From: JAGQPD01 sp020426865
GTDB lineage: Bacteria; Planctomycetota; Planctomycetia; Pirellulales; Pirellulaceae
Reading direction: 5' to 3'
NCBI GenBank assembly: GCA_041399065.1
Contig: JAWKTN010000004.1
Coordinates: 682,001-746,000, forward strand
DNA: 64,000 nt
The stretch's first letter is position 1; each line of letters starts with the position of its first letter. Shown in pieces: positions 1 through 8,436 of the stretch. A program made the position numbers and the translations under genes. The notes beneath the pieces were generated by a model. It did no database searches. It was not told the DNA's origin and saw nothing but the letters and a program-made list of their open reading frames with translations.

Positions 1-470
1 GGCACAGTGCCGGAATAGCTCTTCCAATCGTGCGTGACCGGCCGATCTGACGACTGCTTTTGACCAATAAAAACTGCCCATTCGTGTCCCAAAGGATTTC
101 CGTGGGCATCGAAAAACTGCAAATCCACGATCGCCTTTGTGACGCGTGTTGCGCGAGCATCACAGGCAACATGGAGTTGTTTAATGTCGCGATCGAGCGG
201 TATTTCTCGTGTCCACTGGGCAATTGGAAAGAAGCGGTTGGCCGACTTTTGTAGGCTCAGGCTACACTTTCCCGATGATGCCACCTTCGAGTCGTAGATA
301 TAGGAAACCCCGGCCACTGCACCGCCCTGAATCCATCCATCGGGTGCATCTCCGCCGTGCTCGAAGCTATCGTTGAGGAGGACCTCAGCAGCAAGCATTG
401 GTGTGGCTGTAAGGTGCGCCACGGCAACCACTAGTGGCAGGATCAAGCGAATATCAGTCGACGTCTTCAT
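1..470 (-). CDS. Secreted protein, unknown function (3' part beyond window edge)
   Basis: This gene runs off the left edge; about 156 codons are visible. The N-terminus is a clear signal peptide: a short basic start (MKTSTDIR), a hydrophobic core (LILPLVVAVAHLTA) and a plausible cleavage after TPMLAA. The mature part starts with NDSFEHGG and continues with a serine- and lysine-containing stretch ending SLQKSANRFFPIAQW, which reads like the first strands of a carbohydrate-binding-like beta-sandwich ('feature with sugar-binding' type), although I cannot name a family. The ATG (470-468) overlaps the TAA of the upstream gene as TAATG, so the two are probably translationally coupled. It would therefore be the third gene of the PadR-led unit. 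Exported location is well supported; function is not. Confidence 0.7.
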   Translation of the reverse strand, partial: MKTSTDIRLILPLVVAVAHLTATPMLAAEVLLNDSFEHGGDAPDGWIQGGAVAGVSYIYDSKVASSGKCSLSLQKSANRFFPIAQWTREIPLDRDIKQLHVACDARATRVTKAIVDLQFFDAHGNPLGHEWAVFIGQKQSSDRPVTHDWKSYSGTV

Positions 471-1456
471 TATATTGGGTCCTTTGGAGAGTTACTCCGA
501 CGCTTTTCAATCGCAATGGACACCGTCTCGTTTTCTGTCGGCACGGCCACCTCGTAAGACTGCCACTCTCCTTGCGGCAAACGCACGAGTACCTTGGCAA
601 TGTCACCCGGATGGTAATACGGAAGTTGGACGCGGCCATCTGTATCGGTCCGGCGAATGATGGGGCCGGCACTGTCGAAGTAGACGATGTGTTGTTCACC
701 ATTCGGTTCCAATCGACCACAGGGAAGGATCTCGGCATTGCGAATCGCTTGACCAGTGAAATCGTCAAGTCGGAGTTCAAGATTTGGCGAAGGCGACAAT
801 CGCATGGTGATCCGATCAAGCTGTCGGTGCTCCAAACGATAGTATGTCGATCGCAATTCGCGATTGTTCGCAACGACTGCGATCTGCAATTCACAGTCAT
901 CATTCGTCGGATGGACGTCGGAGATATCGAAATCGCCATGTTCGTCAGTGATAGCGACGTACGCTCGTTGCATGTACGATCCGTCCGGCCATGCCTTCAC
1001 GACGACCAAAACATGCGCCCCCTCGATGGGACGTGATGCAGTATCAAGAATCTGCCCTCGCACGTCACCAGTCCAGTCGTTGTCCATCAACGCCGAAACC
1101 ACCCTCGACATGGTTGGTGCTTCGAATTCGTGGAACAGCACGAACATCCGATAGCACATCGCTATCATCGTCACGGCCAAGATAATCGTGGCAGCCAGAT
1201 GAATGCGATGCCAGACGGTAATCTGCTGCAATGCCGTGCGCCGGCAGTCTTCGGCGATCCTCGCCACGTTTCCAAATCGCCGCAACGCTTTATCTCGCGC
1301 TGCCTCAAGTGTCATACCTGCTAATAGGTATTCCTCGATTCGCTCCTGCAAATGGAACGACAGCTCGTCGGCGATCTCGATGCGGATCTGCTCGTCCCGC
1401 AATGCCGTCGCACCGCGAAGGTACATCCACAATGACGAAACCCAGGTCTTCCACAT
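470..1456 (-). CDS. Permease-prefix-domain protein with one TM helix and extracytoplasmic regulatory-like beta domain
   Basis: A 328-residue protein. Residues about 20-75 (RIEIADELSFHLQERIEE, then ARDKALRRFGN) match the permease prefix domain that normally precedes FtsX/MacB-type ABC permeases next to PadR regulators. Here no permease follows. One transmembrane helix (about residues 84-108) leads to an outside part of about 210 residues. That part contains a carboxypeptidase-regulatory-like segment (VRGQILDTASRPIEGAHVLVV, about 130-150) and a second beta domain with a TDTDGRVQLPYY turn near 280. The gene lies 17 bp after the PadR gene and overlaps the next by TAATG. I infer a PadR-controlled membrane sensor or anchor. 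Its partner and substrate are unknown. Confidence 0.75.
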   Translation of the reverse strand: MWKTWVSSLWMYLRGATALRDEQIRIEIADELSFHLQERIEEYLLAGMTLEAARDKALRRFGNVARIAEDCRRTALQQITVWHRIHLAATIILAVTMIAMCYRMFVLFHEFEAPTMSRVVSALMDNDWTGDVRGQILDTASRPIEGAHVLVVVKAWPDGSYMQRAYVAITDEHGDFDISDVHPTNDDCELQIAVVANNRELRSTYYRLEHRQLDRITMRLSPSPNLELRLDDFTGQAIRNAEILPCGRLEPNGEQHIVYFDSAGPIIRRTDTDGRVQLPYYHPGDIAKVLVRLPQGEWQSYEVAVPTENETVSIAIEKRRSNSPKDPI

Positions 1457-1473
1457 GACTGTCTACTCCGTGT

Positions 1474-1833
1474 CTACTCCGTGGCGGGTGAGTGAAGCAC
1501 CTGGGAGATGGCGCGGACGAGTAGCTCCCACTCGCGGATCTCCACGGTTAACTGCGCGCGGCCCGCCCGTGTTAGCTTGTAAAACTTCGCGCGACGATTG
1601 GCCGCCGACTGCCCCCACTCCGCCGATATCCATCCTTTCCGCTCCATCCGGTGCAACGCGGGATAGAGCGAGCCCTCCTCCACCTCCAGTGCATCGGCAC
1701 TGGATTCTTCAATCCACCGAGCGATATCGTATCCGTGCCGTGCGCTGCAAGATAAGGCCCGCAACACAAGCATGTCCAACGTCCCTTGCAGCAACACCGC
1801 TCGATCCGGCTGCTGCCTGCCTGTTTCTTTCAT
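1474..1833 (-). CDS. PadR family transcriptional regulator
   Basis: A 119-residue winged-helix regulator of the short PadR class. Visible signatures are LLQGTLDMLVLRAL (helix 1, about residues 14-27), HGYDIARWIEE (28-45), the recognition-helix and wing region EEGSLYPALHRMERKGWI (52-69) and YKLTRAGRAQL (about 86-96). These proteins bind DNA as dimers, often with a C-terminal dimerisation helix, and usually repress their own operon. The gene heads a three-gene minus-strand unit with the permease-prefix protein and the secreted protein. Its promoter carries two near-identical inverted repeats, one of which covers the -35 and spacer, which fits autorepression. The ligand is not predictable. Confidence 0.92.
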   Translation of the reverse strand: MKETGRQQPDRAVLLQGTLDMLVLRALSCSARHGYDIARWIEESSADALEVEEGSLYPALHRMERKGWISAEWGQSAANRRAKFYKLTRAGRAQLTVEIREWELLVRAISQVLHSPATE

Positions 1834-1840
1834 CCGCGCT

Positions 1841-1863
1841 CTCCCCTCGAATGTCTAGGGAAG
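1841..1863. promoter_or_regulatory. Candidate PadR operator 2 (imperfect copy of operator 1)
   Basis: CTCCCCT (1841-1847), 9 bp, AGGGAAG (1857-1863). It shares the same arms (one mismatch) and the AATGTC centre with operator 1. The two centres are 35 bp apart. It lies between the -10 and the padR start codon. Confidence 0.55.
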
Positions 1864-1892
1864 AGTTTATGGGGGCTCCCCTAGAATGTCAA
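1864..1892 (-). promoter_or_regulatory. Sigma70-like promoter of the padR unit
   Basis: On the minus strand a perfect -35 TTGACA (1892-1887) is followed by 17 bp and a -10-like TAAACT (1869-1864). The predicted transcription start lies about 25 bp upstream of the padR ATG (1833). Element sequence and spacing are read directly; activity is inferred. Confidence 0.6.
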
Positions 1893-1900
1893 GGGGAGCC
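1874..1900. promoter_or_regulatory. Candidate PadR operator 1 (9-bp perfect inverted repeat)
   Basis: Perfect arms GGCTCCCCT (1874-1882) and AGGGGAGCC (1892-1900) flank a 9-bp centre. The site covers the -35 box and most of the spacer of the padR promoter, so a bound dimer would exclude RNA polymerase. The arms and part of the centre recur in operator 2. Confidence 0.6.
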
Positions 1901-1936
1901 GGTGTGATGGGAAAAACCGGCACAGGCCGCAACCTT

Positions 1937-1965
1937 TTCGACTGTCGGCGGCGGGCCGGTATAAT
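1937..1965 (+). promoter_or_regulatory. Candidate promoter for the TPR/HEAT gene
   Basis: A perfect -10 TATAAT (1960-1965) lies 46 bp upstream of the chosen ATG. The hexamer 17 bp further upstream (TTCGAC, 1937-1942) is a weak -35. The promoter is divergent from the padR promoter. Confidence 0.45.
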
Positions 1966-2011
1966 AGGAGGGGAACGCGTCTAGGGGACGCGAGTCAGGG
2001 TGGATCGCGAT

Positions 2012-3229
2012 ATGGGAAAAGGGATCGAGCGGATGTTACGTGGAAGCGTGTGGAGCTTGTTGACGGTATTGATCGTGAGCGGGCAGGTGTACGCGGACAC
2101 TTTCCATTTGCGCGGCGGGGGATCGATTGATGGAAAATGGCTGAATCCGGATCGCGAGCCGGGCGGAGCGTATGACATCCGAACGGAGGTCGGATTGTTG
2201 CGTTTGGCCGCGGCGCAGGTGACGCGGGTTACCGTGACGACGGCGGAGCGGGCGCGGTATGAGGCGTTGTTGCCCAAGATGCCGGACACGGTTGCAGGGC
2301 ATTGGAAGATGGCGGAGTGGTGTCGGGAGCAGGGGTTAGGAGCGGAGCGCGAGTTTCATTTGGAGGGAGTGTTGCGTCACGAACCGGATCATGCGGACGC
2401 GAGGCGCATCCTGGGGTATGTGAAGGTGGATGGTGAGTGGACGACGCAGGACGCACAGATGGAGGCTCGCGGATATGTCCGATATCGTGGGCGCTGGACA
2501 TTACCGCAAGAGATGGAGGCCGACAAGCGGGCGGAGGAAGCGGAGCAGCAGGTCAAGGACTGGCGACGCAAGATCAAGATCTGGTCATCCCAGTTAGGCG
2601 GTCGGCGCGGCGACACGGCTTACGACAACATAATGGCAATCAATGACCCGATGGCAGCAGACGGGCTCGCCGACTTGCTGTTCGCCACGGGCGATTCCGC
2701 GCTGCAGGTCGCATTGATTGGAAAGCTGGCGAAGATGCAGACGGGAGTCTCGGCAGGGGCGTTGATTGACGGCGCATTGCAAATGGAATCTGAGGAGTTA
2801 CGGGTGCGGTGCCTGGACGGGCTGGAAGCGTACGGTGCGGAACGTGCAGCGATGGAATTCGTTCGGCAACTCAAGAATCCCGATAATGTGATGGTGCGCC
2901 GAGCGGCGGTGGGGTTGGGGCGATTGCCGAATCCTAATGCGATACGACCGCTGATCGAGGCCTTGATTACCACGCATCGCGTGCAGATCAGCAGTGGGAA
3001 TCCCGGTCAGACGAACGTCGGCTTTGGGTCGGGTCAGGGGATCTCGGGCAATTCGTTTTCAGCGGGCGGAGGGCCCAAGCATCGCGATATCGATGTGCAG
3101 AATCGCGAAGTCTTGGACGCACTGATCAAGATGACTGGGCAGAATTATCAGTTTGACGAGGTCGCCTGGTTGGACTGGTGGGCTGTTCGCAGCATGCCGG
3201 CATATGTCGATTTGCGTCACGGCGAGTAG
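2012..3229 (+). CDS. Secreted TPR/HEAT-repeat protein with terminal WLDWW motif
   Basis: About 405 residues. The signal peptide is basic start, hydrophobic core (SVWSLLTVLIVSG) and cleavage near VYA. A short beta segment (FHLRGGGSIDGKWL) follows. Then comes a TPR-like module (HWKMAEWCREQGL, REFHLEGVLRHEPDHADAR, LGY) with two G-x-W repeats (VDGEWTT, YRGRWTL). A charged helix and HEAT-type helices follow, and the C-terminus is TGQNYQFDEVAWLDWW. The same order of elements occurs in the Hint-domain protein at 39551. I chose the ATG at 2012; an in-frame GTG at 2000 and an ATG at 2033 also exist. Such proteins are common in planctomycetes and probably act as extracytoplasmic interaction scaffolds. 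No enzyme motif is seen. Confidence 0.8.
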   Translation: MGKGIERMLRGSVWSLLTVLIVSGQVYADTFHLRGGGSIDGKWLNPDREPGGAYDIRTEVGLLRLAAAQVTRVTVTTAERARYEALLPKMPDTVAGHWKMAEWCREQGLGAEREFHLEGVLRHEPDHADARRILGYVKVDGEWTTQDAQMEARGYVRYRGRWTLPQEMEADKRAEEAEQQVKDWRRKIKIWSSQLGGRRGDTAYDNIMAINDPMAADGLADLLFATGDSALQVALIGKLAKMQTGVSAGALIDGALQMESEELRVRCLDGLEAYGAERAAMEFVRQLKNPDNVMVRRAAVGLGRLPNPNAIRPLIEALITTHRVQISSGNPGQTNVGFGSGQGISGNSFSAGGGPKHRDIDVQNREVLDALIKMTGQNYQFDEVAWLDWWAVRSMPAYVDLRHGE

Positions 3230-3270
3230 CGATCCGTTGTGATTGAGGGTTTCGGGAACGGATCGCATCT

Positions 3271-3969
3271 TTAACGCACCAATTGCGGATCACGGAAGCG
3301 ATAACCGACGCCACGAACGGTTTCGATCAAGTCGGCCTGGTTTCCCAGTTTTTTCCGGAGCGCACGAATATGCACATCAATGGTCCGTTCCAGGACCACG
3401 GTGTCGTGTCCCAACGCAGCGTCGATCAATTCATCGCGCGTGAAGGCTCGGCCAGGTTGCCGGACGAGGGCATCGAGCAAGCCGAATTCGCTGGGAGTAA
3501 GTTCCAGGGGTTGGTCGTCGATGGTCACTCGGTGACGATGTCGATCGATCATCACGCCTTGGCTAACGACAATATCACGATCCGACTGCGATTCGACACG
3601 TCGGCGTAACAGGGCCTTAATCCGCTCCATCACGATTTTCACGCTAAAGGGCTTTGTGACGAAGTCGTCGGCCCCCAGATTGAAGCCGACAACCTGATCG
3701 GATTCTTCCGCCTTGGCGGTGAGCATCAGGATCAGGGTATCGCGAGTTGCCGGGTCGGCACGCAGTTGGCGACAGACTTCCAGACCGTCGAGGACGGGCA
3801 GCATCAGATCGAGGATCACAAGATCTGGCGGTTTGAGGCGGGCCTGGTGGAGGCCATCTTGTCCGTCGCGCGCGACGACGACGTCGTACGACGCCTGCCG
3901 CATGTTGTAGGAGAGAATGTCAGACAAGGATTGATCGTCTTCGACGATTAGAACGCGGGGTTTGGCCAT
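3271..3969 (-). CDS. phoB: Phosphate-regulon response regulator PhoB
   Basis: A 232-residue OmpR/PhoB-class regulator. The receiver domain (1-120) shows the acidic pair EDD (10-12), the phospho-acceptor aspartate in LVILDLMLP (D54) and the conserved VTKPF lysine. The winged-helix domain has LELTPSEFGLLDALV, the recognition helix ERTIDVHIRALRKKL and the wing VRGVGYRF. I place the start at the ATG at 3969, which gives the standard MAKPRVLIVEDD beginning; 15 extra upstream codons are open but unlikely. It is the last gene of pstSCAB-phoU-phoB and should activate that operon when phosphate is low. No phoR sensor kinase follows, which is unusual. Confidence 0.95.
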   Translation of the reverse strand: MAKPRVLIVEDDQSLSDILSYNMRQASYDVVVARDGQDGLHQARLKPPDLVILDLMLPVLDGLEVCRQLRADPATRDTLILMLTAKAEESDQVVGFNLGADDFVTKPFSVKIVMERIKALLRRRVESQSDRDIVVSQGVMIDRHRHRVTIDDQPLELTPSEFGLLDALVRQPGRAFTRDELIDAALGHDTVVLERTIDVHIRALRKKLGNQADLIETVRGVGYRFRDPQLVR

Positions 3970-4032
3970 GAGCGTACTCTTCCAGCTATCGCTTGGTCCT
4001 GGCAACACACACAAACACGCTTCGACACTGGG

Positions 4033-4713
4033 TTAGTTTTTCGCGACGTTTACCATGCGATCGTGTCGATGGCGAGCGATTTCGCCTTCGACAAGGTAAA
4101 TCACATCCTCGGCGATATTCGTCGCCAGATCAGCGATACGTTCGATATGCCGCGAGGCCGAAAACAGGTAAAGCGCTGGTTCAATCTGATTACCATCGCG
4201 ATGCATATGTTCTCGCAGCTCGGAGATAACTTCCGCATTGAGCAAATCGACGGCATCATCACGACGGCAGACTCCTCGTGCAGCGTGGACGTCCAAACGC
4301 ACGAAAGAGTCGAGTGAATCGGCGAGCATACTGCGAGCTTCCTCCGCCATTTCCAGCAGTTTGTCTGGAATTGGGAACGTGGGATAGGTTCGCATTTGTT
4401 CGGCACGTTCGGCAATGTTAACCGCCAGATCGCCGATACGTTCCAGATCGTTATTGATTTTCAGTACGGCTGTTGTCCGACGAAGGTCGACAGCGACGGG
4501 CTGATGCAAGGCGAGGATCTTGAGGCACTCTTCTTCGATCAACACTTCGTGTTCGTCGACCCGCTGATCCCCATCGATTACTTGCACAGCGATATCCAGC
4601 CGTTGCTCGGTCAAGGCATTGCAGGCTAACGCGATCATCTCTTCGACTTGCGCGGAAAGTGCAAGCAATTCGCGTTCGATATGTTCCAAGTCTCGTTGTA
4701 GGTGTTTCGACAT
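4033..4713 (-). CDS. phoU: Phosphate transport system regulator PhoU
   Basis: A 226-residue all-helical protein with two PhoU repeats. The first holds EEECLKILALHQPVAVDLR and ERIGDLAVNIAERA; the second has ASRHIERIADLATNIAEDVIYL. The E/D-R-I-x-D-x-A-x-N-I motifs are the family's metal-binding signature. PhoU links the PstSCAB transporter to PhoR/PhoB signalling and restrains phosphate uptake. Length is typical. It sits directly after pstB (8-bp gap) and 63 bp before phoB, the expected position. Confidence 0.96.
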   Translation of the reverse strand: MSKHLQRDLEHIERELLALSAQVEEMIALACNALTEQRLDIAVQVIDGDQRVDEHEVLIEEECLKILALHQPVAVDLRRTTAVLKINNDLERIGDLAVNIAERAEQMRTYPTFPIPDKLLEMAEEARSMLADSLDSFVRLDVHAARGVCRRDDAVDLLNAEVISELREHMHRDGNQIEPALYLFSASRHIERIADLATNIAEDVIYLVEGEIARHRHDRMVNVAKN

Positions 4714-4721
4714 TTCTGGTA

Positions 4722-5564
4722 TTATCCAAATCGGCCAGTGATGTAATCTTCGGTCCGTTTCTGTTTCGGTTTCGTGAAAACGTCGGTCGTGGGGCCGGCC
4801 TCGATCAGTTCGCCTTGAAAGAAGAACGCGGTCTTGTCCGATACGCGCGCCGCTTGTTGCATGTTGTGCGTGACGATGACAATCGTGTATCGCTCTTTCA
4901 ATTCAAAGATCAAATCTTCGATACGAGCTGTGGACGCGGGGTCTAGGGCCGACGCAGGCTCGTCCATCAGCAGGACATCCGGGTTGGTCGCCAAAGCTCG
5001 GGCGATACAGAGCCGTTGTTGCTGCCCCCCCGACAGTTGCAGTGCCGAATCATCAAGTCGATCGTGGACTTCGTCCCAGAGCGCGGCGCGGGTCAGGCAG
5101 CTTTCCGCGATCTCCATCAATCGATTCCGATTCCGAACGCCGGCAACGCGTGGCCCGTAGACCACATTCTCGAAGATCGTTTTCGGAAAGGGGACCGACT
5201 TTTGGAAGACCATGCCCACACGCTTGCGCAGTTGGACGACATCCGTCTTGGAGCTGTAGATGTCTTCGCCGTCAAGCAGGATCTCGCCTTCGATCCGCGC
5301 ACCATCGATCATGTCATTCATGCGGTTCAGGCACCGCAGAAACGTCGACTTGCCGCAGCCGGAAGGGCCGATCAATGCCGTGACACACCGTTCCGGGATA
5401 TCGATCGTGACCTCATTGACCGCCTGCTTATCGCTGTAGTAGACAGACAGCTTCGTGGCCTTTACCTTGATCCCGGAGGTTGAAATGTTCGCCGTCTGAT
5501 GCACTCGGTCACGAACAGCGTCAGCAACAGAGATTTCCGGCATGGGTTTTTCCAGTTCTGACAT
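4722..5564 (-). CDS. pstB: Phosphate ABC transporter ATP-binding protein PstB
   Basis: The ATPase subunit of the high-affinity phosphate importer. It shows Walker A GPSGCGKST, Q-loop VFQKSVPFPKTIFENVVYG (a typical PstB stretch), the ABC signature LSGGQQQR, Walker B VLLMDEPASALDP and the H-loop VTHNMQQA. An N-terminal extension of about 30 residues precedes the ATPase core. The ATG at 5564 overlaps the pstA stop as TAATG; an ATG two codons upstream (5570) is an alternative. The tail TEDYITGRFG is characteristic of PstB. It works with PstA and PstC at the inner membrane. Confidence 0.97.
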   Translation of the reverse strand: MSELEKPMPEISVADAVRDRVHQTANISTSGIKVKATKLSVYYSDKQAVNEVTIDIPERCVTALIGPSGCGKSTFLRCLNRMNDMIDGARIEGEILLDGEDIYSSKTDVVQLRKRVGMVFQKSVPFPKTIFENVVYGPRVAGVRNRNRLMEIAESCLTRAALWDEVHDRLDDSALQLSGGQQQRLCIARALATNPDVLLMDEPASALDPASTARIEDLIFELKERYTIVIVTHNMQQAARVSDKTAFFFQGELIEAGPTTDVFTKPKQKRTEDYITGRFG

Positions 5565-6427
5565 TACCATTGCGTTCTTTTACCAAAGCGGTAGCGAATT
5601 GTAACAGCCGCGGCATTGAGGATCACCAGAAACACCAGTAGTACGACGATGCCGGCCGCAGCGACGTTGGCGAATTCCGCTTGGGGCCGACTGCTCCAAT
5701 TATAAATCGCTGTCGGCAATGCCATGAATTTATGATATACGCTGGTAGGCGTGTACGACATTGTCCCCACGCCCCCGACGATGATCAGCGGGGCCGCTTC
5801 ACCCAACGCCCGAGCCATCGACAGGATCACCCCCGTCATGATGCCCGGCATGGCCGCTGGCAATACCTGGTGACGTACCGTCTGCCAGCGTGTTGCTCCC
5901 AAGGCGAATGAGGCATGGCGGATCGAGGGGGGGACCGCTCGCAACGCCTCTTGTGTCGCAATGATAATGATCGGCAAAATTACCAACGCCAACGTCAAGG
6001 ATGCCGCCAAGATACTACGACCGAAATGCATCAAACGCACGAAGAGCACCAGTCCCAGCAACCCGTAGACGATCGACGGTACGCCGGCAAGATTCGAGAT
6101 GTTGATCTGGACGATGCTCTTCCAAAGTGAATCGCTTAAGTACTCTTCCAGATAAACCGCCGCCCCAATTCCCATTGGTACGGCCACCAAGGTAGTGATG
6201 CCAATAATCCAGAGGCTGCCAATTAGCGGAACGAGAACCCCTGCTTTTTCGGGATCGTGCGACGGCCGACTCGTCAGGAATTGCCAATCGAGCCAGCCGC
6301 TGGCCTCCCAGAAAATCGAGGCAACCAGGGCCAGTAATATGACAACGCAGCCATAGGTGGCCACAAGGCACATCGCATGGAACACGCGTTCTTTCAGTGA
6401 TTTTCCGACGCCGGCTGCCATGTTCAA
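5564..6427 (-). CDS. pstA: Phosphate ABC transporter permease PstA
   Basis: A 287-residue inner-membrane permease with about six transmembrane helices. Family features are the first helix (YGCVVILLALVASIFW), the F-L-T-S-x-P motif after it, the segment NLAGVPSIVYGLLGL, and the EAA-loop HASFALGATRWQTVRHQVLPAAMPGIMTG that contacts PstB. The end MARALGEAAPLIIVGG is typical. It forms the channel with PstC. The stop overlaps the pstB start, so coupling is likely; 91 bp separate it from pstC. Confidence 0.96.
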   Translation of the reverse strand: MNMAAGVGKSLKERVFHAMCLVATYGCVVILLALVASIFWEASGWLDWQFLTSRPSHDPEKAGVLVPLIGSLWIIGITTLVAVPMGIGAAVYLEEYLSDSLWKSIVQINISNLAGVPSIVYGLLGLVLFVRLMHFGRSILAASLTLALVILPIIIIATQEALRAVPPSIRHASFALGATRWQTVRHQVLPAAMPGIMTGVILSMARALGEAAPLIIVGGVGTMSYTPTSVYHKFMALPTAIYNWSSRPQAEFANVAAAGIVVLLVFLVILNAAAVTIRYRFGKRTQW

Positions 6428-6518
6428 TCTGCCGTTGCTGTTGAATCAGTGATGATGTCGAGGCTCACAATGCGAAGCTGGAAATCTTCCACGCGCAACG
6501 CCTTGGTAGCATGTCCTG

Positions 6519-7463
6519 TTATTCATATTTCTGTCGGGTCCGCGCCAGGATCCATTGAGCGGCGATGTTGATGCCTAAGGTCATGACAAACAGGGCCAAT
6601 CCTACGGCAAAAATCGTACGATATTCCGGTGAATTGGCCGGTGTGTCCCCCGATGCAATTTGCACAATCGCCGCCGTCATTGTTTGGATGCTCTCGAGCG
6701 GATTGAGTGTCATTCGCGGATTGGCACCGGCGGCCAACGTCACCGCCATCGTTTCGCCAATCGCACGCGAGATCGCCAACAGGAAGGATGCCATGATTCC
6801 TGACATCGCCGCCGGCACGACAACTCGCGTCGTTACGTCAAACTTGTTTGCTCCCAATGCATATGCCGCATCACGAAGGGCACGTGGCACTCCGCGCAAC
6901 ACGTCCTCGCTCAACGATATCACCATCGGCAGCACCATCACCGACACGACGAGACAGGCACTGGCGGCATTGAAAACCTTGGTACCGGGAAAGACCCAGC
7001 GAATGATCGGTGAAAAAAAGATGATCGCGAAATAACCGTAGACCACCGACGGGATGCCAGCCAGGATTTCCAACATCGGCTTGATGATCGCGCGCGTCCA
7101 GGGAGTTGCGTACTCGCTGAGGTAGACCGCGGTCCCCAAGCCAATGGGAAGGGCGAGGATTCCTGATCCAATCGCGACCAGCGCCGTTCCGTTGATCAAC
7201 GGCAAGGCACCGAAGTGTTGTGGCCGCACCGTCGGCGCCCAATTCGTGCTCGTCAAGAACTCCCACAGCGACACATGTGCAAAGAACGGAATCGATTCGA
7301 TGATCAACACCAACACGATCCCGACGGTCGTGAGCACCGAAAGGACTCCGCAGGTAAACAGAATCCAATGGATCAATGACTCGCGGATTCTTCCCCATCG
7401 GCCGAGTCCGGCGTGGTCCGGCAACGCCGGGGGCAATGCGGTCGTTTTCGCTACGGAACTCAC
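6519..7463 (-). CDS. pstC: Phosphate ABC transporter permease PstC
   Basis: A 314-residue permease with a cytoplasmic N-terminus, first helix LFTCGVLSVLTTVGIVLVLI, and the EFLTSTNWAPT segment typical of PstC. Further matches are LEILAGIPSVVYGYFAIIFF, the EAA-loop DAAYALGANKFDVTTRVVVPAAMSGI and the following ISRAIGETMAVTLAAG. It pairs with PstA to form the transmembrane channel for phosphate delivered by PstS. Length is normal. The gap to pstS is 43 bp, consistent with one transcript. Confidence 0.96.
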   Translation of the reverse strand: MSSVAKTTALPPALPDHAGLGRWGRIRESLIHWILFTCGVLSVLTTVGIVLVLIIESIPFFAHVSLWEFLTSTNWAPTVRPQHFGALPLINGTALVAIGSGILALPIGLGTAVYLSEYATPWTRAIIKPMLEILAGIPSVVYGYFAIIFFSPIIRWVFPGTKVFNAASACLVVSVMVLPMVISLSEDVLRGVPRALRDAAYALGANKFDVTTRVVVPAAMSGIMASFLLAISRAIGETMAVTLAAGANPRMTLNPLESIQTMTAAIVQIASGDTPANSPEYRTIFAVGLALFVMTLGINIAAQWILARTRQKYE

Positions 7464-7506
7464 TGCTGCCTCATTACGCTTTCTGCCTGTCGAGCGGATT
7501 CCAAAG

Positions 7507-8436
7507 CTACTCCGCCAAGGCGGCCAGCAACTTGTCGTTGTTGGCCGCGGCTACGTCGTCGGGTACCGGGACGTAACCAACTTTGGCGGCGACCTCTGCC
7601 GCGTGCTCCAAGTAGTACTTCACGAAATCAACCACGTCCGCTCGCTGGCTCAATGCTTGCTTCGTCACGTAAATGAACAACGGCCGTGAAAGCGGTGTGT
7701 ACGTGCCGTCGTTCACCGTGTCGGGACTCGGCAAAATACAACCGCTCCCGTTGTCGACACCCACTAGCTTCAACGTGTCCTTGTTTTCCAAATAATACGC
7801 CAGGCCAAAGTATCCTAACGCATACTTGTCTTCCGCGATTCCGCGCACCAAGAAATTGTCATCTTCGTTTTGCGTATAGTCCTGCCGGCTCGCCTTCTCT
7901 TCACCAACGATCGCCTCGCAGAAGTAATCAAAGGTCCCCGAATCGGTGCCGGGGCCAAAAAGATTGATCGTCTCGTTCGGCCAGTCCGGGTTCATGTCGC
8001 TCCATTTCTTCACCGAACTGTTGGGACGCCAGAGCTCCTTCAATTGCGCGACCGTCAGGCAACTGCACCAGTCGTTGCCAGGATTGACAACCACCGCCAG
8101 GCCATCATAGGCAATCTGCAATTCAACGAGCTCGATCCCCTGGGCTGCCAACTCCGACAACTCCGCTTCCTTCACCGGTCGCGACGCGTCACAAATGTCA
8201 AGTTCCCCTTGAATCAGCTTCTTGAAGCCGCCGCCGGTCCCCGAGAATCCCACGTCAGTCAGCGTCTCCGGGGAAACGTCCCGATAAATCTCCGTCATGG
8301 CCTCACTTACCGGAAAAACCGTGCTGGAGCCATCGATTCGGATGCTCTCTTGCGGCCTTTGGCAACCCGCCGTCACAATGGCCAGCAAACATAGGAACGT
8401 GGAAACGGCAACTTTTGGTTGCACAGCTTTAATCAT
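7507..8436 (-). CDS. pstS: Phosphate-binding lipoprotein PstS
   Basis: The substrate-binding component of the phosphate importer. The chosen ATG (8436) gives a lipoprotein signal peptide ending VTAGC, with the lipid-modified cysteine about 24 residues in. It is preceded by an AAGGA ribosome site six bases upstream; the longer open frame to 8544 lacks these features. Phosphate-binding loops are recognisable: GSSTVFPVSEAM near the mature start, FSGTGGGFKKL, DICDASRP and GPGTDSGTFDYF. The C-terminus (DVVDFVKYYLEHA, then VGYVPVPDD) is standard. It is the first gene of the pst-pho operon and lies behind a candidate Pho box. Confidence 0.95.
   Translation of the reverse strand: MIKAVQPKVAVSTFLCLLAIVTAGCQRPQESIRIDGSSTVFPVSEAMTEIYRDVSPETLTDVGFSGTGGGFKKLIQGELDICDASRPVKEAELSELAAQGIELVELQIAYDGLAVVVNPGNDWCSCLTVAQLKELWRPNSSVKKWSDMNPDWPNETINLFGPGTDSGTFDYFCEAIVGEEKASRQDYTQNEDDNFLVRGIAEDKYALGYFGLAYYLENKDTLKLVGVDNGSGCILPSPDTVNDGTYTPLSRPLFIYVTKQALSQRADVVDFVKYYLEHAAEVAAKVGYVPVPDDVAAANNDKLLAALAE

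Noticed and set aside
434..1036. Plus-strand frame opposite the permease-prefix gene
   Set aside because: Antisense shadow of a gene with clear domains.
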